From NCBI GenBank assembly GCA_036386415.1, contig DASVVT010000027.1, positions 62,001 through 126,000 of the forward strand: DNA of 64,000 bases, in the 5' to 3' direction. This document shows, one piece after another, positions 47,475 through 56,200 of the stretch (the first letter of the stretch is position 1; each line of letters opens with the position of its first letter). The notes under the pieces are model-generated. The model worked only from the letters and a program-made list of their open reading frames with translations, was not told the origin of the DNA and did no database searches. The position numbers were made by a program, and so were the translations under genes. Origin of the DNA: DASVVT01 sp036386415 (GTDB taxonomy: Bacteria; Acidobacteriota; Blastocatellia; Pyrinomonadales; Pyrinomonadaceae).

Positions 47475-48589
47475 TATCCCACCCGACGCGGACGTGTCTG
47501 CGTCTTCGGTTCATCGCCTCCCGCCTCTTTTTTGGCGCGCTCTTTTTTCCGTTTCTGATCGCTCTCCTTGCGCGCAGGCTTGTCTCTGGCTTCCTTCTTT
47601 ATGTTCCTCTTCTCTCTACTCTCCGGCTCGCGCACGTTCAAGCGCGCGCTCTCCGCTTCCGCATTGTCGAGAGTTTCCTCGCTTTCGCTGGAAGCCTGTG
47701 CGCCGGAGCTGAAGCCGACGATGACGCGGCGTTCCAGAGTCGCGTCCAAATAGGTGATGGAGGCGGCGCGCGGCGTGCCCCTCTGTTCGTCCAGCACCTT
47801 CAAAGCATTGCCCAGCCGCTTGCCGAAGTCTTTCGAGCCCAGGCGCACTTCGATCTGTGCGTCATCGCCTGCGAGCTGCGCGCGCACATCTCGCACGTCG
47901 ATGAGGTTCACTTCACTGACGCGCTCGACCAGTTTTGCCGCCTCCCACTCGCGCGACATCTCAAGATATTTTTCCATGCGCTCGTGGTTCTCAGCACGCG
48001 CCGCATCTGTTCCGCTCTCGTCCCAGCCGCGTATGAAAAAGGCTGGCATCTGATCTGTAGGCGAGACCGCGTCGAGGCTCACGGCGTCTTCATCCACCCA
48101 GACGAGGCGACCCGCCGCCATGCGCACCACGGCGCGCGGCACGCGCTCTGTGACGCGGACGCGCAGGCCGTCAGGCAAGACTCGCGAGACGACGGCGCTG
48201 CGCACCCAGGCGACTCCTTCAAGCTCACGGCTGATGGCCGCGAGGTCTGCACGCCAGACGCCCGTGTGCGCCGCGTGGCGACGAACGACACGTTTGATCT
48301 CATCTGCGGACGCGCGCGTTGCGCCGCTCACATCGACGCTGCGAGCCTGGAAGAAGGAGGCGGAGGCTGCGGCGCGATAACCGGCGAAGATGAGCACACC
48401 CGCAAGGGTTGCGAGCGTGATGCGAGTGATCAGCGGCATCAGGCCGAGCACCTTGCGCAGCGTTCCACTGCGCGCACCGGCAGCGCCGCGCTCGCGCCGC
48501 GCAGGGCGCTGTGTGATTCCGCCTGAGCGCGCTTTATCCGATACTGCGCCCCGCGCTGAAGCTCTGGGTGTGACGACCTGCTCTCTCAA
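47474..48589 (-). CDS. ftsQ: Cell division protein FtsQ with long charged C-terminal tail
   Basis: Bitopic divisome protein. A cytoplasmic basic N-terminus (about 50 residues) precedes one transmembrane helix (LITRITLATLAGVLIFAGY) and the POTRA domain: SFFQARSVDVSGATRASADE, HAAHTGVWRADLAAISRELE, VAWVRSAVVSRVLPDGLRVRVTERVP. The FtsQ/DivIB beta domain has LVWVDEDAVSLDAVSP. Residues after about 295 form a Lys/Glu/Arg-rich tail (about 75 residues, for example KKEARDKPARKESDQKRKK), longer than usual. The TTG start at 48589 overlaps the murB stop (TTGA), so the two are translationally coupled. Confidence 0.92.
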   Translation of the reverse strand: MREQVVTPRASARGAVSDKARSGGITQRPARRERGAAGARSGTLRKVLGLMPLITRITLATLAGVLIFAGYRAAASASFFQARSVDVSGATRASADEIKRVVRRHAAHTGVWRADLAAISRELEGVAWVRSAVVSRVLPDGLRVRVTERVPRAVVRMAAGRLVWVDEDAVSLDAVSPTDQMPAFFIRGWDESGTDAARAENHERMEKYLEMSREWEAAKLVERVSEVNLIDVRDVRAQLAGDDAQIEVRLGSKDFGKRLGNALKVLDEQRGTPRAASITYLDATLERRVIVGFSSGAQASSESEETLDNAEAESARLNVREPESREKRNIKKEARDKPARKESDQKRKKERAKKEAGGDEPKTQTRPRRVG

Positions 48590-49650
48590 GATTTCTCTTC
48601 CTTCTCCGCAGTTTCGAGTCTGGAGTCTGGAGTCTGGAGTCCAGAGTCAGAAGCCGGTTTTTCTTTTGACTCCGGACTCTCGACTTCAGACTCCAGACTC
48701 CCTTCTTCAGCACTCCACAGTTCCACTTCGTACTCCAGTTCTATCCCGTGCTCGGCGCGGACGCGCTCTCTGATCTCTTCAGCGAGCGCCAGGGCATCTG
48801 AAGCCTGCGCATTCTCACCTTCCGTGACGATGAAGTTCGCGTGAATGGGCGAAACAATCGCGCCGCCCCGACGCTGACCCTTCATGCCCATCTCGTCTAT
48901 GATCTTGCCTGTGCCGACAGGGCTTCCCGGCGGATTTTTGAAGAAGCATCCGGCGCTACGCGAGCCGTGCGGCTGCGTGGCAAGACGCTTGTTCTTCGCT
49001 TCCCCCATCCGCTGCTTGATCTTTTCGGGATCGTCCGGGCGCAAATGAAGCGTGCAGCCGAGCAAAAGCTCGCCCTCACGAAAAGAGGTGCGGCGATAGT
49101 TCCATTCGACGGAGCTTCCTGGCACTTCCACCACGCGTCCATCCCGCGCGACCCTCACTATTTCCGTGACTGTTCCGATCTCGTGACCGTAAGCGCCCGC
49201 ATTCATCCACAACGCGCCGCCGACCGTACCCGGAATGCCGCCTAACCCCTCGATGCCTGAGAGCCCACGCCTTCCTGCGTCGATACAGAGGCGCGGCAGA
49301 GAGTAGCCCGCGCTGACGGAGACGCGCTCGCCCTCAAAATGCGCTTCTCCCTTCAACCCCTTCAGGCTGACGACAACGTAATGATGATCGCGGTCGTCTG
49401 CGAGCACGTTGCTTCCGGAGCCGAGCGCCCGCCAGGGAATCCCGGCCTTCTCCAACTCATAAACAGTAGCCGCCGCCTGCTCTTCCGTTTGAGGTGAAAT
49501 GACCCAGTCAATCGCCCCGCCCACACGCAGGGAAGTCAATTCCGCAAAGCGACGCCCACGCTCTACGCGCACGCCGAGGCGCGCCGCCATCTCTTCAATC
49601 AACGCATCGCGCTCTTTCAGGCTCAATCTATTTTCCGCTTCCACTGGCAT
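48586..49650 (-). CDS. murB: UDP-N-acetylenolpyruvoylglucosamine reductase with repeat-encoded tail
   Basis: MurB reduces enolpyruvyl-UDP-GlcNAc to UDP-MurNAc with FAD and NADPH. The FAD part has TSLRVGGAIDWVI, WRALGSGSNVLADD, GLGGIPGTVGGALWMNAGAYG and YRRTSFR. The catalytic Ser and Glu lie in GSRSAGCFFKNPPGSPVGTGKIIDE and HANFIVTEG. The fold should end near ELWSAEEG. About 35 further residues (SLESEVESPESKEK...) are encoded by a heptamer inverted repeat (48612-48701). The ATG at 49650 is used because it starts just after the murC stop. Confidence 0.94.
   Translation of the reverse strand: MPVEAENRLSLKERDALIEEMAARLGVRVERGRRFAELTSLRVGGAIDWVISPQTEEQAAATVYELEKAGIPWRALGSGSNVLADDRDHHYVVVSLKGLKGEAHFEGERVSVSAGYSLPRLCIDAGRRGLSGIEGLGGIPGTVGGALWMNAGAYGHEIGTVTEIVRVARDGRVVEVPGSSVEWNYRRTSFREGELLLGCTLHLRPDDPEKIKQRMGEAKNKRLATQPHGSRSAGCFFKNPPGSPVGTGKIIDEMGMKGQRRGGAIVSPIHANFIVTEGENAQASDALALAEEIRERVRAEHGIELEYEVELWSAEEGSLESEVESPESKEKPASDSGLQTPDSRLETAEKEEKS
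48612..48701. repeat. Heptamer inverted repeat inside the 3' end of murB, word GAGTCTG (family D)
   Basis: Left arm 48616-48652 (GAGTCTG-GAGTCTG-GAGTCTG-GAGTCCA-GAGTCAG) and right arm 48667-48701 (complement). It lies wholly in the murB reading frame and encodes its extra tail. The same words form the inner arms of 27755-27911. Confidence 0.9.
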
Positions 49651-49657
49651 AAAAAGC

Positions 49658-51058
49658 TTACCCCGCTCGTGCTTCACCCCGGCCACGCAAGAGCGTGAGC
49701 AGTTGTTCGCCCGCGCGATAGACCGGCCCCGCGCCGAGCGTAATCACCATGTCGCCTTCTCTCACCTGGTCGCGCAGGATGTCCGCCGCGCCGTCGAGCG
49801 CCCCTATGTAGTTGGCGTTCTTATGGCCGTAGCGCTTGATCGCCTCCGTCAGGACTGTGGACGTGACGCCCTCGATCGGGTCTTCGCTCGCCGCATAGAT
49901 GTCCGTGACAAACAGCACGTCGGCGTTATTGAACGAGCGCGCGAACTCTTCCATCTGGTCTTTCGTGCGGCTGTAGCGGTGCGGCTGAAAGAGGACGACG
50001 ATGCGACGGCCATTCGCGCCGATCTTGGAGGCGGCGAGCGTCGCTTTGATCTCCGTCGGATGATGAGCGTAATCGTCCACGATGAGCACGCCTGCCTCTT
50101 CACCTTTGAACTGAAAACGACGATCCGCGTTTGTAAAGTTGGCGAGGGCTTCCGCGATGAGCGCAAACGATACTTCCAGCTCGAAGCCGACGGCGATGGC
50201 CGCCAGCGAGTTGTAGACGTTGTGCAGGCCGGGCACGCGCAAACTGACATCGCCGATGACTTCATTCCCACGCCAGACCGTAAAGCTTGAGCCGAACCCG
50301 TGATTGAAACGAATCCCGTGCGCAGAGATGTCCGCCTGCGCGCTGAGCCCGTAGGTCACGCGGCGGCGTTTGACATCCGGGATCACTGCCTGGACGTGCG
50401 GATCGTCCAGACAGAGCACGGCTGCGCCGTAGAACGGGACCTTGTTGACGAAATCCTTGAAGCAATCGCGCACGTCGTTCATGTCGTCGTAGTAATCCAT
50501 GTGCTCACGGTCGATGTTAGTCACCACGGCGATGGTCGGCGTGAGCATCAGGAACGAGCGGTCGCTTTCATCAGCTTCGACCACCATCAAGTCGCTCTTG
50601 CCCAACCTGGCATTCGAGCCGAAGGCCCCGACGACGCCGCCCACTACCACGGTCGGATCAAGCTCTGCGCGTCCCAAAACCGCCGCGACCATCGAAGTCG
50701 TGGTCGTCTTCCCGTGCGAGCCTGCGACGGCGACCGAGTGCGGCTTCAAACGCATCAACTCCGCCAGCATCTCCGCGCGGGGGATGACCGGAATCGAGCG
50801 CCGTCTGGCCTCCACCACCTCTGGATTATCTTCGCGCACGGCGGTCGAACGAACCACCACGTCCACGTCCCCGACGTTTTCCGCGCTGTGCCCCTCCGTG
50901 AATTCAACACCCATCTTCTGCAAACGCTCCGTCACATACGAGCTTTTCAGATCAGAGCCCGACACGCGGAAGCCAAGATTCGACAGCACCTCCGCGATAC
51001 CGGACATGCCGATGCCGCCGATGCCGACGAAATGAATGTGTTGAATGCGACGAAACAT
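49658..51058 (-). CDS. murC: UDP-N-acetylmuramate--L-alanine ligase
   Basis: MurC adds L-Ala to UDP-MurNAc. N-terminal IHFVGIGGIGMSGIAEVL is diagnostic. The ATP loop is AGSHGKTTTTSMVAAVL, and the central signature TNIDREHMDYYDD and the GLHNVYNSLAAIAV region follow. DDYAHHPTEIKATL and LFQPHRYSRTKDQMEEFA complete the set. Length 466 is normal. Just after it come murB and, upstream, murG across a family A repeat. Confidence 0.96.
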   Translation of the reverse strand: MFRRIQHIHFVGIGGIGMSGIAEVLSNLGFRVSGSDLKSSYVTERLQKMGVEFTEGHSAENVGDVDVVVRSTAVREDNPEVVEARRRSIPVIPRAEMLAELMRLKPHSVAVAGSHGKTTTTSMVAAVLGRAELDPTVVVGGVVGAFGSNARLGKSDLMVVEADESDRSFLMLTPTIAVVTNIDREHMDYYDDMNDVRDCFKDFVNKVPFYGAAVLCLDDPHVQAVIPDVKRRRVTYGLSAQADISAHGIRFNHGFGSSFTVWRGNEVIGDVSLRVPGLHNVYNSLAAIAVGFELEVSFALIAEALANFTNADRRFQFKGEEAGVLIVDDYAHHPTEIKATLAASKIGANGRRIVVLFQPHRYSRTKDQMEEFARSFNNADVLFVTDIYAASEDPIEGVTSTVLTEAIKRYGHKNANYIGALDGAADILRDQVREGDMVITLGAGPVYRAGEQLLTLLRGRGEARAG

Positions 51059-51063
51059 AATTC

Positions 51064-51206
51064 AAGTAGACAGTAGAGAGTAGTCAGTAGTCAGTAGGAA
51101 AGAAAATCCGATGTTGTGGTTGATGAAGTCCATCTCAATCATAAAAGGTTACGTAGCCGACACTGCGGTTTTTCTACTGGCTACTGACTACTGTCTACTG
51201 TCTACT
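51064..51206. repeat. Heptamer inverted repeat, word CAGTAGT (family A), inverted orientation
   Basis: Left arm 51066-51099 and right arm 51173-51206. The interior block GGATTTTCTTTCCTACTG is found here on the opposite strand relative to 22655-22805, so the element is in reversed orientation. It fills the murG-murC gap. The murG stop TAG (51195-51197) lies in the right arm. Confidence 0.9.
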
Positions 51207-52277
51207 TACCATCCCTTCCATTAACTCCACCGTTGCTGCAGCCGCGTCGCCGCGCGCGAGCTTGCGGCTGGCCTCTTCCATGCGTGTGACTTCGTCCGGC
51301 GCTCGGACGAGTCGCGTAATTTCGCTGGCGAGACGTTCGCCTGTCAACTCCTGCTGCAAGATCATGCGCGCCGCGCCCGCCGCTTCGAGGGCTTCCGCGT
51401 TCTTGCGCTGGTGATCATCCGCCGCGAAGGGGAAAGGGATCATGATCGCAGCCTTGCCCGCCGCCACCAGCTCGGCGCTCGTCGTTGCTCCGGCGCGGCA
51501 GACGATCAAATCCGTGCTGGCAAAGAGTGCGACCATATCGTCTATGTAGCGCCGCACATCAGCATTCTCGCCCCAGCCCGCGTCCACGTACCCCGCGCGC
51601 ACCTTCTCATAGTCGGCTTCGCCCGTCTGGTGCGTGATGTAAAGAGCTTTGCGCTCGGCTTCTAGGTGCGCGAGCGCAGCGATCATCGCTTCGTTGATCG
51701 CGTGCGCGCCCTGCGAGCCGCCGAAGACGAGCACGGAAAAGCGTGCGGCGTCGCGGCGCTTGGGCGGAATCTCAAAGAACTCGCGGCGCACAGGGTTTCC
51801 AGTCACCACTCCCTTGCCGTGAAAGTAAGGGAGCGCCGCTTCAAACGAGACGGTCGCGCGGTCTACGAAGCGCGCCAGCCTGCGATTCGTCCAGCCCGGC
51901 AGCGCGTTCGACTCCATGACGAGTGTCGGGACACGCATCAGGGCGGCCATCAAGAGCACCGGCCCCGAAACGTAGCCGCCCGCGCCGACGACGATGTCCG
52001 GGCGAAACTCGCGTATCAGGCGTCGCGCCGCGAGAAAGCTTTTCGGCAGCAGCCAGAGCCCGCGCAGTCGCGCTAGCAGCGGGACGTTCTTGAGTCCCGC
52101 GCTTTCAATGAGCGAAAGTTCAAAACCGGCCTGCGGCACGAGCCGCTTCTCAAGTCCTCGCGCCGTCCCGACGAACCTGACTTCCGAAAGGGGGTCGCGG
52201 CGCATCACTTCTTTCGCCACCGCGATGCCCGGATAGATGTGCCCGCCCGTTCCTCCGGCGGCAACAAGCACGCGCAT
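51195..52277 (-). CDS. murG: UDP-GlcNAc transferase MurG
   Basis: MurG adds GlcNAc to lipid I to make lipid II at the inner membrane. GT28 signatures: LVAAGGTGGHIYPGIAVA, DIVVGAGGYVSGPVLL, LVMESNALPGWTNR, VLVFGGSQGAHAINEAM and CRAGATTSAELVAAGKAAIMIPFPFAADDHQ. The ATG at 52277 is chosen; the long open frame upstream overlaps ftsW and is a shadow. The tail MEGMVSRQ ends in codons of the repeat. The ftsW stop lies 5 bp upstream. Confidence 0.96.
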   Translation of the reverse strand: MRVLVAAGGTGGHIYPGIAVAKEVMRRDPLSEVRFVGTARGLEKRLVPQAGFELSLIESAGLKNVPLLARLRGLWLLPKSFLAARRLIREFRPDIVVGAGGYVSGPVLLMAALMRVPTLVMESNALPGWTNRRLARFVDRATVSFEAALPYFHGKGVVTGNPVRREFFEIPPKRRDAARFSVLVFGGSQGAHAINEAMIAALAHLEAERKALYITHQTGEADYEKVRAGYVDAGWGENADVRRYIDDMVALFASTDLIVCRAGATTSAELVAAGKAAIMIPFPFAADDHQRKNAEALEAAGAARMILQQELTGERLASEITRLVRAPDEVTRMEEASRKLARGDAAAATVELMEGMVSRQ

Positions 52278-52282
52278 CGCCT

Positions 52283-53503
52283 TCAGCTTCGCTCCCCCGG
52301 CCTCGTTGACGAAGGCACGCGCACGAGATGCAAAGTCGGGGAGATGCCGCGCCGACGCAGCTCTTTCTTTCGCGCCGCCTCTCCGCTGCTTAACCCCGTC
52401 GCGTCTATGCCGCTGCCCGCGTACTGCGAGATATTCAGCAGTATCCCTGCCGCGACCAGCGTCGGCACAAGTGATGACCCGCCGTACGAGATGAACGGCA
52501 GCGGAATACCCTTGGTCGGCACAAGCGACAACACGACGCTGATATTGAAGAGCGCCTGCGCGACGACGAGAGCGACGATCCCGATTCCCAGCAGCATCCC
52601 GAACCTGTCCGGCGCAAGCAGCGCCGCACGCGCCCCGCGCCACAGGAAGATGCCGAAGACGGTCACGACCGTCATCGCGCCCAGCAGCCCCAGCTCTTCG
52701 CTGATGACGGCGAAGATGAAGTCCGAATGGGCGAACGGCAGAAAGAACATCTTCTGCTTGCCTTGCGCGAACCCCAGCCCGTTGAGCCCGCCTGAGCCGA
52801 CCGCGATCAAAGATTGAACCACCTGAAATCCCTTGTCCTGCGGATCAGCCCAGGGATTCAGGAAGGTCACGAGCCGCTGCATGCGCCAGGGCACGAAGAG
52901 CAGCAACAGGGCGACGCCAAAGAGCGCAGGGGCCGCCGCCATCCCCAGATGCAGCAGGCGCACACCCGCCGTGAAGCAGATCACAGCGCACGCCACCGCC
53001 AGCATCAAAGCCGTCCCCAGATCAGGCTCCGCCACGACCAGCACCGCCAAGCCCCCTGTGACCAACATGCACGGCACGAAGGTGCGCATCAGAGAGCTTT
53101 CATCGCCCGCACGCTTCTCCAGAAAATAGGCGAGGAAGATGACGACCGTCAGCTTAGACAACTCCGACGGCTGAACTGAAAAGCCCGCGAGCTTGATCCA
53201 CCTGTGCGCCCCGTTGATGCGCGGGAAAGCGAAGACAGCCAGCAGCAGCACGACCGTCACGGCGAGCAGCCCGTAAACGACGCGCCTGTCTCTGAGCCGT
53301 TGGTAATCAAAATGCATCGCCGCCAGCATGGCGATGAACCCGATGCCCGTCCAAATCCCCTGCCTGACCACGTAATGATATTGATTGCCGTTCTCCTGCG
53401 AGGCGATCACCGCCGATGCGCTATAGACCATCACGACGCCGAACAGCGCGAGCCCGGCGGTCGCCGCAAATAGCCATCGATCAAACTGTAATTTTCTTGC
53501 CAT
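52283..53503 (-). CDS. ftsW: Lipid II polymerase / cell division protein FtsW
   Basis: SEDS glycosyltransferase, ten-helix membrane protein that polymerises lipid II with FtsI. It shows GLALFGVVMVYSASAVIA, GAHRWIKLAGFSVQPSELSKLTVV, AEPDLGTALML, the catalytic-region KGFQVVQSLIAVGSGGLNGLGFA, HSDFIFAVISEELGLLG and PTKGIPLPFISYGGSS. The C-terminal cytoplasmic tail is basic (KKELRRRGISP). Length 406 is normal. Coupled to murG downstream. Confidence 0.96.
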   Translation of the reverse strand: MARKLQFDRWLFAATAGLALFGVVMVYSASAVIASQENGNQYHYVVRQGIWTGIGFIAMLAAMHFDYQRLRDRRVVYGLLAVTVVLLLAVFAFPRINGAHRWIKLAGFSVQPSELSKLTVVIFLAYFLEKRAGDESSLMRTFVPCMLVTGGLAVLVVAEPDLGTALMLAVACAVICFTAGVRLLHLGMAAAPALFGVALLLLFVPWRMQRLVTFLNPWADPQDKGFQVVQSLIAVGSGGLNGLGFAQGKQKMFFLPFAHSDFIFAVISEELGLLGAMTVVTVFGIFLWRGARAALLAPDRFGMLLGIGIVALVVAQALFNISVVLSLVPTKGIPLPFISYGGSSLVPTLVAAGILLNISQYAGSGIDATGLSSGEAARKKELRRRGISPTLHLVRVPSSTRPGERS

Positions 53504-53506
53504 AGA

Positions 53507-53598
53507 AACAGGAGTTAGAATTTAGAATACAGGAGACAGAATAAGAGCTGGCCGCAGCCTCTCATCCTGTCTTCTGTGTTCTGTATTCCGTATTCTTC
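53507..53598. repeat. Heptamer inverted repeat, word AGAATAC/AGAAGAC (family G)
   Basis: Left arm 53511-53547 (AGGAGTT-AGAATTT-AGAATAC-AGGAGAC) and right arm 53561-53598, whose complement reads AGAATAC-GGAATAC-AGAACAC-AGAAGAC. It spans the murD 3' end and the gap to ftsW. The last ten codons and stop of murD lie in the right arm. Confidence 0.88.
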
Positions 53599-54953
53599 AT
53601 TTCCGCCACCGCTTCTTTGAATACTTGCCCGCGATGCTCGAAGCTTTTGAACATGTCGAAGCTGGCGCAGGCTGGAGCAAGGAGCACTGTGTCGCCCGCC
53701 TCAGCCGCCTTGAACGCGCGACGGACGGCGTCGCGCATGTCGTCTGCACGCTCAATCTGTGACGTGCCGCTTAGCTCACCCTCTATGGTGGCTGCGTCCT
53801 CACCGAGCAGGATCAGCTTGCGCACATGCCTCCTGACGAGCGGCGCGAGCGGAGCATATGGCGCTTGCTTGCCGCGCCCGCCCAGGATCAGCACGACCTT
53901 GCCTGCCTCATCTTTGAAGGCTTCGAGCGCCTTGACGCACGCATCGACGCTGGTTGCCTTCGAGTCGTTGTAGAACTTGACGCCGCCTATCTCTGTCACA
54001 TGCTCAAGGCGATGCTCGACCGGACGGAAGCGCCTGAGCGTCTCGCGCATGGACTCCGGTGCAGCGCCGCAAGCGAGTCCGGCGGCGAGCGCCGCCAGCA
54101 CATTCTCCACATTGTGCAGCCCGCGCAACTGCATCTCGTCGCGCGTGGCGAGCACGCGCTCGCCTTCAACGGTGCGCGAAACCAGCTCGCGCCCGCGCCG
54201 CAAGAAGAGCCCCTCGTCCAGCTCGCGCTCGACGCTGAAGAACGTCACGTGCGCTCGCAAAGTGCGCGCCCAGCTTGAGACGATCTCATCATCCGCGTTG
54301 AGGATGGCGACATCACCTGCCGTCTGGTTGCGAAAGATGCGATGCTTCGCCGCCGCGTAATCCGTCAACAGCTCATAGCGATCCATGTGATTCGGCGTCA
54401 CGTTGAGAACGAGCGCCACCGTCGGATGAAAATCGACAATCGTCTCAAGCTGGAAACTCGAAAGCTCTGCCACCGTCCACCCGTCTTCACGCGACGAATC
54501 GACCATCGAGATGAGCGGCGTGCCGATATTGCCCCCGACCTGCGCCTGAAGACCCGCGTCCTTCAACAACTCCCCGATGAGCGTCGTCGTCGTAGTCTTT
54601 CCGTTCGTGCCCGTGATGGCGACGACGCGGCCACGCAAGAAGCGCGCGGCCAACTCCACCTCACCGATCACCTCAGCGCCCGCCCGCTCCGCATAGCGAG
54701 CCGGAATGTTCTTGCTCGGCACACCGGGACTCAACACCACCAGCTCGATCTGATCCAGCAGCCAGGACGGGACATCGCCCCCCAGGCAACCCACACCTTC
54801 ACTTTTGAGAGCCACAGCATCAGCCGTCCACTCTTCGACCGGCTTGCGGTCATTCAGAGCCACAACCGCGCCCCGCGCCGCCAGAAACCTCGCGCTCGCC
54901 ACGCCGCTCCGGCCTGCTCCGATCACCAGCACCTTTTTGCCCGCTACATCCAT
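53562..54953 (-). CDS. murD: UDP-N-acetylmuramoyl-L-alanine--D-glutamate ligase
   Basis: MurD adds D-Glu to UDP-MurNAc-Ala. It shows VLVIGAGRSGVASARFLAARG, the ATP loop VAITGTNGKTTTTTLIGELL, the carbamylated-Lys region and NVTPNHMDRY. GLHNVENVLAALA and KFYNDSKATSVDACVKAL follow, and LLAPACASFDMFKSFEHRG is near the end. Length 463. The terminal NTEYRTQKTG is encoded by the heptamer repeat 53507-53598 and is not part of the family fold. The upstream repeat fills the mraY-murD gap. Confidence 0.96.
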   Translation of the reverse strand: MDVAGKKVLVIGAGRSGVASARFLAARGAVVALNDRKPVEEWTADAVALKSEGVGCLGGDVPSWLLDQIELVVLSPGVPSKNIPARYAERAGAEVIGEVELAARFLRGRVVAITGTNGKTTTTTLIGELLKDAGLQAQVGGNIGTPLISMVDSSREDGWTVAELSSFQLETIVDFHPTVALVLNVTPNHMDRYELLTDYAAAKHRIFRNQTAGDVAILNADDEIVSSWARTLRAHVTFFSVERELDEGLFLRRGRELVSRTVEGERVLATRDEMQLRGLHNVENVLAALAAGLACGAAPESMRETLRRFRPVEHRLEHVTEIGGVKFYNDSKATSVDACVKALEAFKDEAGKVVLILGGRGKQAPYAPLAPLVRRHVRKLILLGEDAATIEGELSGTSQIERADDMRDAVRRAFKAAEAGDTVLLAPACASFDMFKSFEHRGQVFKEAVAEMKNTEYRTQKTG

Positions 54954-54954
54954 C

Positions 54955-55076
54955 TTTGTCCGTGGTCAGTAGTCCGTTGTCCGTCGTTAGCTTAGGTCAA
55001 GCTGAACATTTGATCTTCAGGCGGCCAGCTTATTCAGCACATGCGACTGACAAGTGACCACGGACAACGGACAAGC
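54955..55076. repeat. Heptamer inverted repeat, word GTCCGTG/GTCAGTA (family C)
   Basis: Left arm 54958-54987 (GTCCGTG-GTCAGTA-GTCCGTT-GTCCGTC) and right arm 55044-55076 (complement). It fills the mraY-murD gap exactly, from 2 bp after the mraY stop to the murD start. Same family as 23597-23713. Confidence 0.9.
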
Positions 55077-55078
55077 TC

Positions 55079-56200
55079 CTAGCGCAGCTTGAGCGTTGAA
55101 AGGCTCAAGAGCGCAAACAAGATGGCGAGGATCAGAAAGCGAAAGACGACTTTCGATTCGCGCCAGCCCTGCAACTCGAAATGATGATGGAGCGGCGACA
55201 TCTTGAAGATGCGCCGCCCGGTCATCTTGAAAGAGGCGACCTGCAACATCACCGACAGCGCCTCTATGACGAAGACGCCGCCGACCATCAGGAGCACAAA
55301 TTCCTGCTTGGTGAGCACGCCGATGGTGCCGATTGCGCCGCCAATGGCGAGGCTTCCGACATCGCCCATGAAAACCTCTGCGGGCGGCGCGTTGTACCAG
55401 AGAAAGCCGAGGCTGGCGCCCGCCATCGCGCCGCAAAAGACCGTCAACTCCGCCACCTCCGGGTTATGGTTGAGCCCCAGGTAGCCCGAAAAACGCTGGT
55501 CGCCGATGATGTACGTCAGGGCAGTCAGCGCCGTCATCGCGATGAAGGTCACGCTGATCGCCAACCCGTCCAGTCCGTCCGTCAAATTCACGGCGTTCGA
55601 TGCGCCGAGCAAGACGATGATGATGAAGACGGAGTAGAGCCAGGGACCTATGTAACTGACGCCTGCTGGCTCGGACGTCAATTTGAAGAACGGGATGTTG
55701 ACGTTCCAAGCATACTTTCCGGTGAAGTACAGCACAGCCCACACGCCGATGGCGATAGCCAGTTGTGCGGCCAGCTTCTGTTTGCCGGTCAGGCCGAGGC
55801 TGCGCTGCTTCGCCATCTTCGCGTAGTCATCGGAAAAGCCAATGGCGGCAAAGCAGGCGGTCGCAATCATCACGATCCAGATGTAAACGCTGGAGAGCCG
55901 CGCCCACAGCAGCGTCGAGATGATGACCGAGCCGATAATCAGCACGCCGCCCATCGTCGGCGTGCCGCGCTTAGCCATGTGCGCCTGCGGGCCTTCCTCG
56001 CGAATCTGCTGCCCGACGTTCCAGTTCTTCAAAGCCTGTATGACGCGCCCGCCGAAGACGAGCGAGATGAGCAGCGCCGTGATCGAGGCGTAGGCCGTGC
56101 GAAACGTGACGTACTGAAAGACGTTCAGCGCCTTGACGAGATAAGATTCCCCATCTTTAAGACGCTCGAAGAGTAACTCGTAGAAGATGTAGTAGATCAT
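55079..56200 (-). CDS. mraY: Phospho-N-acetylmuramoyl-pentapeptide-transferase
   Basis: MraY transfers phospho-MurNAc-pentapeptide to undecaprenyl phosphate, making lipid I. It is a ten-helix membrane enzyme. It shows the family blocks AHMAKRGTPTMGGVLII (with the conserved TPTMGG), IGFSDDYAKMAKQRSLGLTGKQKL, NAVNLTDGLDGLAI and the VFMGDVGSLAIGGAIG aspartate site, followed by SPLHHHFELQGWRESKVV. Length 373 is normal. The ATG overlaps the murF stop (ATGA, 56197-56200). Confidence 0.97.
   Translation of the reverse strand: MIYYIFYELLFERLKDGESYLVKALNVFQYVTFRTAYASITALLISLVFGGRVIQALKNWNVGQQIREEGPQAHMAKRGTPTMGGVLIIGSVIISTLLWARLSSVYIWIVMIATACFAAIGFSDDYAKMAKQRSLGLTGKQKLAAQLAIAIGVWAVLYFTGKYAWNVNIPFFKLTSEPAGVSYIGPWLYSVFIIIVLLGASNAVNLTDGLDGLAISVTFIAMTALTALTYIIGDQRFSGYLGLNHNPEVAELTVFCGAMAGASLGFLWYNAPPAEVFMGDVGSLAIGGAIGTIGVLTKQEFVLLMVGGVFVIEALSVMLQVASFKMTGRRIFKMSPLHHHFELQGWRESKVVFRFLILAILFALLSLSTLKLR

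Noticed and set aside
52278..52643. A 122-codon N-terminal extension of MurG
   Set aside because: It overlaps the ftsW 3' end in another frame; the MurG fold starts at the ATG at 52277.
55181..56176. A 331-codon open frame on the plus strand opposite mraY
   Set aside because: Composed of Arg/His/Asp-rich sequence without domain or ribosome binding site; mraY on the other strand is certain.
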